A DNA stretch of 42,114 nucleotides from an uncultured Clostridia bacterium (lineage in GTDB: Bacteria; Bacillota; Clostridia; Oscillospirales; CAG-272). Where the stretch lies: NCBI GenBank assembly GCA_937884385.1, contig CALGCW010000122.1, positions 1-42,114 on the forward strand, in the 5' to 3' direction. The notes below the pieces were generated by a model. The model was given only the letters and a program-made list of their open reading frames with translations, was not told the origin of the DNA and ran no database searches. Below are positions 7,527 through 16,101 of the stretch, piece after piece (position 1 is the first letter of the stretch; every line of letters starts with the position of its first letter). Made by a program: the position numbers and the translations under genes.

Positions 7527-8141
7527 TCAATCCTCAAGGTTTTTGATGACCTTAACGGCAACTCCTTGAATGGAAATAGTATCAAAATAAATATCCTCCA
7601 TCTCATTATTTTCAGGATGAAGTCGTACTTTTTTGAGTTTCTCGTCCTTGTAGTATCTTTTTAAGGTACATTCGCCGTCATCCACGAGAGCTACGATTAT
7701 TTGACCTTCATCAGCACAGTTCTGTTGTCTTACTACAACGAAATCTCCATTTTCAATACCTGCATTTATCATACTGTCGCCCTTTGCAACAAGAACAAAG
7801 AATTTGCCTTTGCCTAAAAACGAACCTGATATAGTAAGAAAACTTTCGATATTTTCTTCAGCAAGTATGGGAGTGCCGCATGCAATTTCACCTACAACAG
7901 GGACTTCATAAATATTCACCATACGCTTATCAATTAATTTGGTTGAAAAGCTATAATTAGGATTGCTTTTTGTTATGAGTCCTTTCGACTCCATATATGT
8001 TAGATATTTGCTTACCGTTCCTTTAGCGATTCCGATATGATCTGCAATCATCTGAACCGATGGCATAGTTTGATTATCAAAAAAGTAGCCATTAATATAT
8101 TCAATAATCGCATTAACAGTAGATTCATCTTTTGATCTCAT
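7527..8141 (-). CDS. lexA: LexA/UmuD-type self-cleaving repressor, 204 aa
   Basis: Residues 1-65 are a LexA winged helix (PSVQMIADHIGIAKGTVSKYL). Residues 75-204 are a peptidase S24 domain. The cleavage site is Cys88-Gly89 in GEIACGTP, the nucleophile is Ser123 in KGDSM and the base is Lys161 in CTLKR. Canonical LexA cuts Ala-Gly; Cys-Gly is the UmuD version. RecA filaments formed on DNA damage trigger such cleavage. The start is the ATG at 8141, five bases after AAGGAGG (8147-8153), not the upstream in-frame codon at 8162. A consensus promoter and palindrome lie just upstream, indicating autorepression. It may be a second LexA paralogue serving the neighbouring element rather than the chromosomal SOS regulator. 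Confidence 0.88.
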   Translation of the reverse strand: MRSKDESTVNAIIEYINGYFFDNQTMPSVQMIADHIGIAKGTVSKYLTYMESKGLITKSNPNYSFSTKLIDKRMVNIYEVPVVGEIACGTPILAEENIESFLTISGSFLGKGKFFVLVAKGDSMINAGIENGDFVVVRQQNCADEGQIIVALVDDGECTLKRYYKDEKLKKVRLHPENNEMEDIYFDTISIQGVAVKVIKNLED

Positions 8142-8164
8142 AATAACCTCCTTACGAGCCAAAA

Positions 8165-8180
8165 GGAAACGAACGTTTCC
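8165..8180. promoter_or_regulatory. Palindromic operator at the lexA-like promoter
   Basis: GGAAACGAACGTTTCC has perfect 7-base arms around AA. Its core AAAC-N4-GTTT is a variant of the Firmicute SOS box GAAC-N4-GTTC. It lies just downstream of the -10 box, over the expected transcription start, so binding would block the gene's own transcription. Confidence 0.7.
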
Positions 8181-8189
8181 GATAGCATC

Positions 8190-8218
8190 ATTATATACGT
8201 TTTTGTCATGTTTGTCAA
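8190..8218 (-). promoter_or_regulatory. Consensus sigma-A promoter of the lexA-like gene
   Basis: On the minus strand TTGACA (8213-8218) and TATAAT (8190-8195) are separated by exactly 17 bases, a full match to consensus. Unrepressed expression should be strong. Confidence 0.85.
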
Positions 8219-8232
8219 TAGGGTTTTGTAAA

Positions 8233-8278
8233 AATATATAAAAAAACTTAAGGTGCTGCCAAAGACATACACCTTAAG
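8233..8278 (-). terminator. Terminator of the minus-strand surface-protein operon
   Basis: CTTAAGGTG and CACCTTAAG (9 base pairs, 14-base loop) are followed on the minus strand by TTTTTTT. It ends the operon whose last gene is at 8332-8727 and insulates the lexA promoter. Confidence 0.75.
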
Positions 8279-8331
8279 AAAATTGTTTTTATTAAATTGA
8301 ATGGAACATAATAATACTTTGGTGGCAGTTT

Positions 8332-8727
8332 TTATGCCAAGTGACTATCCTTCGCCTCAAAGCTATAGAGGGTACCGTCGACGAGCTTGAGTGTTCCGTG
8401 CATACCAATTTCAAAACCCTCGTACATTTCTTTATTGATGGGAACTTCAATAATCTTGCCAAGATCATCGCGGAACACGATTATATACCATTGTGATGCC
8501 TTCGGAGTTTTAGTTCCAATCATTTTTGTGCCGCAAGCCATATCCACAACTTCGGCACGTGTTTCGAATATTTCACCATCATTATTGAAATATTCTTCGA
8601 TTTGAGCTTCACGCTCCTCTTTTGTACCCATATCCTTTTTAATGTGTTTAATAATTGCCAATATATAAATGACAATAATTACTGCAAATATAATACCAAG
8701 AAGCCGTATAGATTGTTCGAATGTCAT
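8332..8727 (-). CDS. Small membrane protein, DUF2500-like, 131 aa
   Basis: There is one N-terminal transmembrane helix (residues 8-27), then a short charged linker and a compact beta domain of about 85 residues: ETRAEVVDMACG, WYIIVFRDDLGK, EVPINKEMYEGFEIGMHGTL. The strand order and the G-x-x-G-T-L ending resemble DUF2500 proteins, whose function is unknown. It is the last gene of the minus operon, 20 bases after the lipoprotein at 8748, with a GGAG site. Confidence 0.6.
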   Translation of the reverse strand: MTFEQSIRLLGIIFAVIIVIYILAIIKHIKKDMGTKEEREAQIEEYFNNDGEIFETRAEVVDMACGTKMIGTKTPKASQWYIIVFRDDLGKIIEVPINKEMYEGFEIGMHGTLKLVDGTLYSFEAKDSHLA

Positions 8728-8747
8728 AATTTAAATCTCCATTGTTT

Positions 8748-9953
8748 TTAATCGTTAACACTCGGAAATTTCTTCCACTCGAGGATATTGCCGCCGAGGT
8801 TTGAAACAAATGTATCATACTCGGATTTTGTTGCTTCTTTGTTATTAACGAAATATCTTGGATTCTCGTAATTATCGTCAAGTTCAATTCTGCAAAGTTC
8901 AATAGTTTCATTGATAGAATTATCGGAATTATTTCTTATTTGAGAAAATCCCTTTACTTTGCCGAAATTATAATCCCAAGCAAAGACGCCGTTATCTCTT
9001 AAATCCGTCATTGACGGACCTCCAAATTCAGAATAGGCAAATGTCTGCTTCTTACCGTTCCATTTGTTAGGTGGTACGGCAGCCACATACATAATTGCTC
9101 CGCTTGGGTGACGAATCAACACCTCATTTATATTGTCCGCATTGTGATCGGTATAAACGAAGGTCAAATCCTTACATTCAAACAGGGGCGTTCCGTAGAA
9201 TTCAAGGTCATATAAATGATTTTGCTTATATTGGTTATATATGACTTGATTTGTCAAAAGCTCATAAAGAGGACTTTCAATTCCCTCAAACACAGAGTAG
9301 TCAAGACTTGGCTTCTCGTGTATTGGCTTTTCACGGGATAACACTCCTCTTTCTTCGAGCAATGCTGCTATTTCTTCCTTTATCGCAAAAATTTTATTTT
9401 CTGCTCCGTATGCACCGTATCTATATAAATTTCCGCACCAACGTCCGTTGTAATATATAAGCTCCAAATTCTTGCCTATATATTCCGCTCCCTTCATTCT
9501 GAATTGAATGCGTTCATAGTAGCGATCATAAAAAATATTTGGAAAATCCTCGGGAATCAAATCATAGGGAAATTCAAAAAAGTCATCAAGCTTGAATTCG
9601 ATATCAGTGCCGGAAATTACATAGGTTTGCGCCTTATAATCAAAGTCCTCAAGGAAATACATCATACTCCAATTACTACATTCGATAAAAAGGGGATTTT
9701 CTACACAAAGAGTTGAGAACACTCTTCCACCCGCTATTATTATATGGCTTTCAACACCTACGTCTTTTTCACTAAAGCCCTTGTACACAAGCGACTCAAG
9801 ATGATATTCCGTTTCCCAAACGTATGTATTTCCGTGATAAATGAGCATGCTTTTGCCCTCTTCGTCAATAAGCTCTGCCTCACCCCAATAGCACGCGGTA
9901 AAGGATAATAAAACAGTAAAAATTAATAAAAGTAATGCTATTGCTTTTTTCAT
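8748..9953 (-). CDS. Putative lipoprotein, 401 aa, unknown function
   Basis: A lipoprotein signal peptide with lipobox LSFTAC (Cys21) is clear. The mature part is acidic and rich in Tyr, Phe and Trp with no recognised domain. A stretch around residues 265-300 (TYTDHNADNINEVLIRHPSG type) resembles a calcium-loop or FG-GAP-like strand. It should sit on the outer face of the membrane. It is cotranscribed with the LRR lipoprotein upstream and the DUF2500-like protein downstream. Confidence 0.7.
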   Translation of the reverse strand: MKKAIALLLLIFTVLLSFTACYWGEAELIDEEGKSMLIYHGNTYVWETEYHLESLVYKGFSEKDVGVESHIIIAGGRVFSTLCVENPLFIECSNWSMMYFLEDFDYKAQTYVISGTDIEFKLDDFFEFPYDLIPEDFPNIFYDRYYERIQFRMKGAEYIGKNLELIYYNGRWCGNLYRYGAYGAENKIFAIKEEIAALLEERGVLSREKPIHEKPSLDYSVFEGIESPLYELLTNQVIYNQYKQNHLYDLEFYGTPLFECKDLTFVYTDHNADNINEVLIRHPSGAIMYVAAVPPNKWNGKKQTFAYSEFGGPSMTDLRDNGVFAWDYNFGKVKGFSQIRNNSDNSINETIELCRIELDDNYENPRYFVNNKEATKSEYDTFVSNLGGNILEWKKFPSVND

Positions 9954-9971
9954 GATTTATTTCCAATTCCA

Positions 9972-10973
9972 TTATCTCGGAATAACACCGTCATCGCAGT
10001 AAACGTCAGCTGTTCTTACGTGCAAAGGAAGCAAAATACCATTGTTTCGCCATTCGTCAACACTTCCTTCAAAGTTTATCGTTGTGATTGCATAACATCC
10101 CTTAAATACGTCCTCTCCGCAACTTGTGATTGTATTTGGTATAGTTACTGTTGTCAGAGATGTGCAAGCGGAAAATGCCGTTTCGCCGATAGTTGTTACA
10201 GTATTGGGAATATCTATAGTTTTAAGTGATGTGCAAACCTGGAACGCCCAGTCGCCGATTGTTTTCACACCTTTTGAAATAGTAACATTTTCAAGTGCAG
10301 TACAATTACTAAAGGTAGCCATTTCGATGGTTTCCACGGATTTGGGAATTGCTATACTCGTAAGAGCCGTACAATAATAGAAAGCAGCACCGCCAATTTT
10401 TGTTACAGAATTAGGGACTACAATATTCGTAAGAGAGATGCAAAAACGGAAAGCATTTTCACCGATAGTAGTTACGGAATTGCCTATATTTATGCTTTCA
10501 ATCAAATCACAACCCGCAAATGCACCGTTATCAATAACAAGTACACTGTCGGGAATTGTTACAGAGGTAATAAAATCCTTGTTGGAAAATGCATAATCGC
10601 CAATACTTGTAACTGGCAAATCGTTATATGTATCAGGAATAACGATTTCTGCATCCGTGCAATCACCTACACCGATAACAGAGTAGCTTTCGCCATCTTC
10701 ATTAAGTGCAAACTCAAGATTTCCCGCAGTTTTAACCAAAACATCAACATAATCGCTAATGTAACTATCACCACATTCGCAGGTATAGGTTGTATATCCT
10801 TGCTCGGTATAAGTGGGCTCGGTTACCTCGGCAACATATGAGTGCTCGTGAGGTTTAGCAGTTGTGGTTGTTGTGGTTGTCGATGTGGTGGTTTTTTCAT
10901 CATCACAAGAAGTCAAAGATATAGCACAAATCAAAATAGTGCTAACAAGCAATAAACATAATACTTTTTTCAT
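9972..10973 (-). CDS. BspA-type LRR lipoprotein with poly-Thr stalk, 333 aa
   Basis: Lipobox LTSC is followed by a poly-Thr stalk, a short Cys-containing module (YTCECGDSY) and about six BspA/LRR_5 repeats of about 23 residues with the pattern IPNSVTxIGxxAFxxCxSLxx. The family is surface-exposed and often binds host or microbial ligands. Starts upstream at 10991 (TTG) and 10982 (ATG) exist. The ATG at 10973, nine bases after GGAAAGG and followed by Lys-Lys, gives a normal lipoprotein signal. It is second from last but one in a minus operon of five genes. A nearly identical layout is seen in 16102-17706 on the other arm of the locus. Confidence 0.85.
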   Translation of the reverse strand: MKKVLCLLLVSTILICAISLTSCDDEKTTTSTTTTTTTAKPHEHSYVAEVTEPTYTEQGYTTYTCECGDSYISDYVDVLVKTAGNLEFALNEDGESYSVIGVGDCTDAEIVIPDTYNDLPVTSIGDYAFSNKDFITSVTIPDSVLVIDNGAFAGCDLIESINIGNSVTTIGENAFRFCISLTNIVVPNSVTKIGGAAFYYCTALTSIAIPKSVETIEMATFSNCTALENVTISKGVKTIGDWAFQVCTSLKTIDIPNTVTTIGETAFSACTSLTTVTIPNTITSCGEDVFKGCYAITTINFEGSVDEWRNNGILLPLHVRTADVYCDDGVIPR

Positions 10974-10991
10974 ATAATTCATCCTTTCCAA

Positions 10992-12311
10992 TTATTTAAT
11001 AATTCCAATATAGATTGGCACATTAAAAATCTGAATATATTTTGCATAAGACATATCACCGTCAAGGGAAGCCAAAAATTCTTCCTCGGTATAGAAGAAG
11101 CTTTTACCAAAGCCATCAGTACTTTCATTTGTCAATCTGTCAAAGATGATGTCAATTCTACAACGTGCAAATTCATCGGTTGTAGTTCTTGTGATATAAA
11201 CACCTTCTCTATTTTCGAAGAATGATGCAAAAATGTTTTGAAGCTCTAATCCTGAATCCTTGTATTCGTCAGAATCATAGTACACGGTGTCCATGGATAT
11301 CCAATTATCATATTCTCCCTTTACATTGAAGGTGTGCTGAACGAAATCGTCATTGGTTCCGCTTATGTAGATGGTTTTTCTATTAAGTACACCCGCAAGA
11401 ATAGTAATTGCGAAAGCTAAAATAACAAGCACAATAGAAATAAGCACGGTTTTATGCTTTTTGATAGGTGCCGCTTTAAGTTCAAACGGCTCATTTTTTA
11501 TAGAGTCGATAAATTCTACCGAAAAATTATTGGCTCTTGCGCATCTGCTTGCAAGGGTGTCTCCACCGTTTTTTGCAAGATATTCTATCTTTTCTTGTGC
11601 TTCGTCAGCTCTGCCTAAGGAGAGCAAAATCTGAACCGATTTAAAAACGAAGCTTACTTTTTGAAGGGTATGTTTGCATTTGGGTAAATGAGCGTCAATC
11701 GCACGAAGCACGTCATTCTTGTCCTCGTTTTCAAGATTTAAAAATCTTCTTTGAAGCTCGTAGTGCTCCTTTAGATACAGCTTTTGGTTTTGTTTGCTTT
11801 GGAAATTGTGTAGTATTTCTCCTGCTTTTTCAAATGCCGAAAGTCCGTTTTCTTCATCACAGCAACCGTAAAGACAACCTGAAAGGGTCATATAATAATT
11901 ATACTTCAAAAGCTGATCGCGTTTTCGCTTGAATATTTTCTCTGCATCGTACTGTGAGAGAAGCTCAAGCGCTTCTTTTGATCTTCCAATTTGATTAAGA
12001 TAGCTTGCGATAGCCATTGCAAAATATATTCTTGAATGGCTTGATTTTTCCAAATTGTAATAGTAATAAAGCTCGGGAAGAGCTTCTTTTATTCTCCCCT
12101 CGTTGTTTGCCTTGTCGACAATCTTCTTATATCTATTTACTGGTATTTTTTGAAAAGTAAACACACATAAAAGAATCCATAATATGAGAAGCAAAACAAA
12201 GTTAATAAATGGACCTAAAATATTTACACAAAACAGGAAATAAAGTAATAATACCCCTGAAATATAAATTATGAAATAAGAGTATAATAAATCTTTGAAA
12301 ATTTTAATCAT
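10992..12311 (-). CDS. Membrane protein with cytoplasmic TPR-like helices, 439 aa
   Basis: Two N-terminal transmembrane helices (about residues 8-30 and 32-54) precede a helical region of roughly 210 residues with TPR-like periodicity (GRIKEALPELYYYY, GRSKEALELLSQYD, GRADEAQEKIEYLA). A third helix follows at about 287-309 and an outside C-terminal domain of about 130 residues. TPR scaffolds bind partner proteins. With surface lipoproteins on both sides it could link the outside proteins to a cytoplasmic partner. The TPR call comes from the spacing of Gly, Ala and Leu only. Confidence 0.65.
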   Translation of the reverse strand: MIKIFKDLLYSYFIIYISGVLLLYFLFCVNILGPFINFVLLLILWILLCVFTFQKIPVNRYKKIVDKANNEGRIKEALPELYYYYNLEKSSHSRIYFAMAIASYLNQIGRSKEALELLSQYDAEKIFKRKRDQLLKYNYYMTLSGCLYGCCDEENGLSAFEKAGEILHNFQSKQNQKLYLKEHYELQRRFLNLENEDKNDVLRAIDAHLPKCKHTLQKVSFVFKSVQILLSLGRADEAQEKIEYLAKNGGDTLASRCARANNFSVEFIDSIKNEPFELKAAPIKKHKTVLISIVLVILAFAITILAGVLNRKTIYISGTNDDFVQHTFNVKGEYDNWISMDTVYYDSDEYKDSGLELQNIFASFFENREGVYITRTTTDEFARCRIDIIFDRLTNESTDGFGKSFFYTEEEFLASLDGDMSYAKYIQIFNVPIYIGIIK

Positions 12312-12368
12312 ATATTTCTCCTATTAAAATGCTTAAGCGTTTAATCATCTGCTTTAAAATATCCATAA

Positions 12369-13787
12369 TTATTTAGAAAATGATGCAGAAATATCTCCGT
12401 CGGTACAACGAATAGTAAAATTACGTAAAATGTTCTTCCAAACACTATTTTTTTCAATTTCTTTCCATTCCGCAATTGTGCCCGAATAATTGATTACTTC
12501 AATATTTTCACAATTAAATGCCATATGTCCAATATATTTTACACTTTTGGGAACGGAAATCTCTCGGAGGTCGTCTGCATTTACAAAGGTGTAATCTTCA
12601 ATGCTTTCAATCCCCTCAGGAATGATTATAGATTCAAGGCTATCGCAAGAGCGGAAAACATCATTTCCAAGTACCCTAAGACTTTGGGGAAGTGTTATTC
12701 CATTTATTTGTTTGCAGAATTCAAATGCACTTGATTCTATAGTGTGAACACTTTGGGGAATATCAATTGTTTTAAGAGATTTACAACTGTCAAATGCACC
12801 ACTGCCGATAATTTCAAGCCCCTCGGGAAGAACGATTTCAAGCAAACTATCTGATTTACCGAATGAAAGCTCTCCAATTTTGGTTACACCACTTGGAACT
12901 GCATATTTCGTGTCTTTTTTGCCAACAGGATATTGCAAAAGTAGTGTTCCGTCCATGCTGATAAGTGAGTCATTTACAATTTTGTAATTTGGATTGCCTT
13001 CTTCAACCGTTATTTTTTCAAGAAATGGATTGTAAGAAAATGCACTTTCGTAAATAGTTAGAACTGATGCAGGAATGTGAATTTCTTTGAACTGACAAGC
13101 TTTAAATGCGCCCTTACCAATACTTTCAAGATTTTCGGGTAAGCTTATTGAGATTAAAGCAAAGGCTCCCCTAAATGCATAGCTTCCAATAATTTTCAGA
13201 CTTGTAGGGAATTCTATTTCCTTAAGGTTTGTACAAGAATCAAATGCAGATTTATCTATGATTTCAAGCGAGTCGGGAAGTTTAATGTAAGCCAAGGAAT
13301 AGCAGTTGGCAAACGTCGAATTTGCAATTTTTGTAATAGAGTTTGGAATTTCTATGCTTGTAAGGTCGGTATACTTAAAACATCCCTCGCCTATTTCAAG
13401 AAGCCCTTCCGGAAGAACAATACTTTCAAGATCAGTCTCCCAAAACACCTCATTGCCAATGTATTTTACACTGTCTGGAAGAATAATGTCTTCTAAGAGG
13501 TAACACCCCTTAAATGCTTGATTGCCTATGATTTCGATATCTGCCTCTATTGTTATATTTTCGAGATTACTATCGGCAAAGGCGCGTATCCCGATTTCTT
13601 TAATAGGTTTTCCGTTATAGGTTTTTGGTATTACTACATCTGTGACAAAATATCCCGCTTTTGAAAGAATGTAATAACTTCCATCATCGGAGAGTTGATA
13701 TTCGATTTTTGAGTTCATTCTTGTGCAGGAGCAGAAAAGTAAGCTGAGTGCAAATAATGTGATAAGTAATAATACAAGTTTTTTCAT
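12369..13787 (-). CDS. BspA-type LRR lipoprotein, 472 aa
   Basis: The lipobox ends FCSC (Cys21). A BspA header (YQLSDDGSYYILS, IPKTYNGKPIKEIG) is followed by about 15 LRR_5 repeats covering residues 60-450, interrupted near 265-300 by a short non-repeat island (NPNYKIVNDSLISMDGTLL) typical of the family. The C-terminal INYSGTIAEWK module is also found in the other LRR proteins here. It is the first gene of the minus operon, divergent from the ECF sigma gene 243 bases away. Being next to an LRR-bearing anti-sigma candidate suggests shared ligands or shared control. Confidence 0.85.
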   Translation of the reverse strand: MKKLVLLLITLFALSLLFCSCTRMNSKIEYQLSDDGSYYILSKAGYFVTDVVIPKTYNGKPIKEIGIRAFADSNLENITIEADIEIIGNQAFKGCYLLEDIILPDSVKYIGNEVFWETDLESIVLPEGLLEIGEGCFKYTDLTSIEIPNSITKIANSTFANCYSLAYIKLPDSLEIIDKSAFDSCTNLKEIEFPTSLKIIGSYAFRGAFALISISLPENLESIGKGAFKACQFKEIHIPASVLTIYESAFSYNPFLEKITVEEGNPNYKIVNDSLISMDGTLLLQYPVGKKDTKYAVPSGVTKIGELSFGKSDSLLEIVLPEGLEIIGSGAFDSCKSLKTIDIPQSVHTIESSAFEFCKQINGITLPQSLRVLGNDVFRSCDSLESIIIPEGIESIEDYTFVNADDLREISVPKSVKYIGHMAFNCENIEVINYSGTIAEWKEIEKNSVWKNILRNFTIRCTDGDISASFSK

Positions 13788-13828
13788 TTTTAACCCTCCG
13801 ATTTGTTATAATTTTTTATGCTATATTA

Positions 13829-13837
13829 ATTATAACA
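13829..13837 (-). promoter_or_regulatory. Extended -10 promoter for the minus LRR operon
   Basis: TGTTATAAT on the minus strand is an extended -10 element. No good -35 box is present 17 bases upstream, where one arm of the 13852-13894 inverted repeat lies instead, so an activator or alternative sigma may be needed. Confidence 0.45.
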
Positions 13838-13851
13838 TATAAGATAAGAAA

Positions 13852-13894
13852 AAATTTGCTAATTGCAGAAAAAATATCGAAAATTAGCAAATTT
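13852..13894. promoter_or_regulatory. Inverted repeat between divergent promoters
   Basis: AAATTTGCTAATT and AATTAGCAAATTT are perfect 13-base arms 17 bases apart. The site is between the LRR operon and the ECF sigma gene and replaces the -35 area of the minus promoter. It may be an operator or a hairpin. There is no upstream gene on the plus strand for it to terminate. Confidence 0.5.
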
Positions 13895-13965
13895 TTATTT
13901 TTTTAGTTTGTTATATATAAATATAGGGGAGTATATCAATATTTTATTTAATTGTATATATCACC

Positions 13966-13994
13966 TTGAATAAGCTCTTAAATTATGATAAAAT
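13966..13994 (+). promoter_or_regulatory. Sigma-A promoter of the ECF sigma operon
   Basis: TTGAAT (13966-13971) and TAAAAT (13989-13994) with a 17-base spacer lie 36 bases before the ATG of the sigma gene. Confidence 0.65.
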
Positions 13995-14030
13995 AGTAGT
14001 TAACAAAGCTAACAAGGAATAGAGATAAAA

Positions 14031-14606
14031 ATGATTTTAACATATATTCTTTCAATCGAAGATGACGAAAAACGCGAAATAGTTGAAAATATATATAATT
14101 TATACTACAAAAAGATGTATATTGTTGCGTTTGGAATTTTAAATAATACGCACGATAGCGAGGATGCCGTGCAGGATGCTTTGTACAATATTACTTTTAC
14201 ATATGATTTGTTTAGAAAGCCAAGGGAAAAAGCAACCGCAACTCTTGTTTACATATACACAAGAAATGCAGCAATAAACATATACAACAAGAACAAGCGA
14301 CACTCGAAGGTTGTTGAGCTTGTGGATAGTGTTGACAAGTCCATATATGATATTGCTGACGATGAGGACGTGTCAAAAATTGCACTCGATAATGAAACGA
14401 GTCGGCTCGTTAGTGATGCTATCGACCAGCTTGACGAAATGTACCGTGATGTTATCATTATGAAGTATTACTATAATATGAAAAATATTGAAATTGCAAA
14501 GGTGCTTGATAAGGACACTAACACGGTTGCAGGAAGACTTTTTAGAGCAAGGGCAAAGTTAAAGGAAATATTGGGGGAAGAAGTGTATGAACGAATCACG
14601 CGTTAA
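14031..14606 (+). CDS. ECF-type RNA polymerase sigma factor, 191 aa
   Basis: Sigma region 2 is at about residues 15-85 (YNLYYKKMYIVAFGILNNTHDSEDAVQDAL, a typical 2.2-2.4 stretch with an AAINIYNK end). Region 4 is at 125-185 (DQLDEMYRDVIIMKYYYNMKNIEIAKVLDKDTNTVAGRLFRARAKLKE). The length and absence of other domains fit ECF sigma factors that redirect RNA polymerase on surface signals. The last 20 bases overlap the next gene, so the two are translationally coupled, the usual sigma/anti-sigma layout. Confidence 0.9.
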   Translation: MILTYILSIEDDEKREIVENIYNLYYKKMYIVAFGILNNTHDSEDAVQDALYNITFTYDLFRKPREKATATLVYIYTRNAAINIYNKNKRHSKVVELVDSVDKSIYDIADDEDVSKIALDNETSRLVSDAIDQLDEMYRDVIIMKYYYNMKNIEIAKVLDKDTNTVAGRLFRARAKLKEILGEEVYERITR

Positions 14607-16065
14607 AACATTTGATTCCATAATAGCCACCTCCGTTTGTGCCAATGTTTTAAGGGAAGCAGAGATTTTCTTGGCTATTAATGATTCAGGTGTAAAAGAA
14701 AACCCAAAATTCAAAAGAAAAATAATCAGAATGGTGGAATACGGCGGGGCAAGAGCGAAGCGTTTATCGCGTCCGCGTATTATTTTGGTTGCTGCCTTGC
14801 TTGCGATTGTACTTGCATTTACTGCTTGTATGTGCATTCCGACCGTTCGTGAGGCGATTATAAATATGGCTCATCATTTAGTAAACGGAGTTTGTGATAT
14901 TTGTGGTGTAAAAGCACCCGAGGGACTTGAATTTACTCTTTCGGATGACGGTTCATATTATATTTTAAGTGGAGCAGGTAAATTTGAAGGCGAAAATCTT
15001 CACATTCCCGAAACATATAATGATTTACCCGTGAAGGAGATTTCAGGTCAGGCATTTTGGGATAACGAAACCACAAAGATTCTTGTTATTCCGGGAAGTA
15101 TTACAACAATAAATGCATATGCGTTTCGCAATTGTAATGTTCTTGAAAAAGTGATTATAGAAGATGGAGTTACCACAATTGAAAAGGGAGCGTTTTATGG
15201 TTGTGGAAGTTTGATTTCCGTTTCCTTACCCAATAGCGTTGTTAGTATTGGCGAATCTGCCTTTTCGTTAAATTATAAGCTTGAGAGCATTAATTTAGGA
15301 TCATCTCTCGTATCCATTGGTGATTATGCCTTTAATGATTGCGATAGTCTTGAGATCATTGTGATTCCCGATAGCGTAATAACTATTGGTAAAAGAATAT
15401 TTTCGGGATGTAATTCTCTTAAGAGTGTTAAGCTTTCAAACAATATTGAAGCAATTCCAGAGGGAGCTTTTGCCGCTTGCGAATCACTTACTTCCTTGGA
15501 TTTTCCTAAAAACTTACATAGCATTGATAACTCTGCTTTTCATGGATGTAAGTCATTGGTAATTACTGAAATCCCCAGCGCTGTAACCTATATAGGTCAG
15601 TATGCATTTAAGGAATGCAATTCAATTACAAATCTTTATTTACCAAGTGGTGTTACAAAATTGGGGTTCGGAGCTTTCAGTGGTTGTAAAGCGCTTGTTA
15701 GTGTTACTATTCCAGGAACTATTGAGACACTTACTCAATCCGTTTTTGAAGGATGCTCATCTCTTAAAAGCGTTAACATTGCTTGCGGGGTTTCATCTAT
15801 TGAAAGAAACGCTTTCAAAAATTGCACGAGTCTTGAATACGTTAACATTCCCGTTACCGTAATTGAGATCAGTAGAGCTGCATTTTATCAGTGCACTAGT
15901 CTTAAGGAGATTTATATTCCAAGAGGCGTTTTAGTTATTGAAAATAATGCATTTTACGGCATTTCGAAAATTGTTATCAATTGTGAATGGGACTCCATGC
16001 CTTCTGATTGGGAAGAAAATTGGTGTGATGAAAATGCCATAGTCAATTGGGGAGTAAAAAAATAG
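14587..16065 (+). CDS. Membrane anti-sigma-like protein fused to a BspA LRR ectodomain, 492 aa
   Basis: About 60 cytoplasmic residues that are helical and charged precede a single transmembrane helix (about 66-85) and a Cys-containing neck (GVCDICGVKAPEG). A BspA header follows (LEFTLSDDGSYYILSGAGKF) with about 14 LRR_5 repeats reaching residue 470. The overlap with the ECF sigma gene, the size of the cytoplasmic part and the topology match one-pass anti-sigma factors, but no ZAS zinc motif (HxxxCxxC) is present. The LRR array would be the outside sensor. No lipobox is used. This is inferred from context and topology, not from a recognised anti-sigma domain. Confidence 0.8.
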   Translation: MNESRVKTFDSIIATSVCANVLREAEIFLAINDSGVKENPKFKRKIIRMVEYGGARAKRLSRPRIILVAALLAIVLAFTACMCIPTVREAIINMAHHLVNGVCDICGVKAPEGLEFTLSDDGSYYILSGAGKFEGENLHIPETYNDLPVKEISGQAFWDNETTKILVIPGSITTINAYAFRNCNVLEKVIIEDGVTTIEKGAFYGCGSLISVSLPNSVVSIGESAFSLNYKLESINLGSSLVSIGDYAFNDCDSLEIIVIPDSVITIGKRIFSGCNSLKSVKLSNNIEAIPEGAFAACESLTSLDFPKNLHSIDNSAFHGCKSLVITEIPSAVTYIGQYAFKECNSITNLYLPSGVTKLGFGAFSGCKALVSVTIPGTIETLTQSVFEGCSSLKSVNIACGVSSIERNAFKNCTSLEYVNIPVTVIEISRAAFYQCTSLKEIYIPRGVLVIENNAFYGISKIVINCEWDSMPSDWEENWCDENAIVNWGVKK

Positions 16066-16101
16066 AAATAATATATAAATTTTGAAAATAGAGGTTCAAT
16101 T

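Noticed and set aside
7161..7664. Plus-strand frame of 167 codons across the zinc-ribbon gene and the lexA end
   Set aside because: It opposes two motif-supported genes and has no ribosome site.
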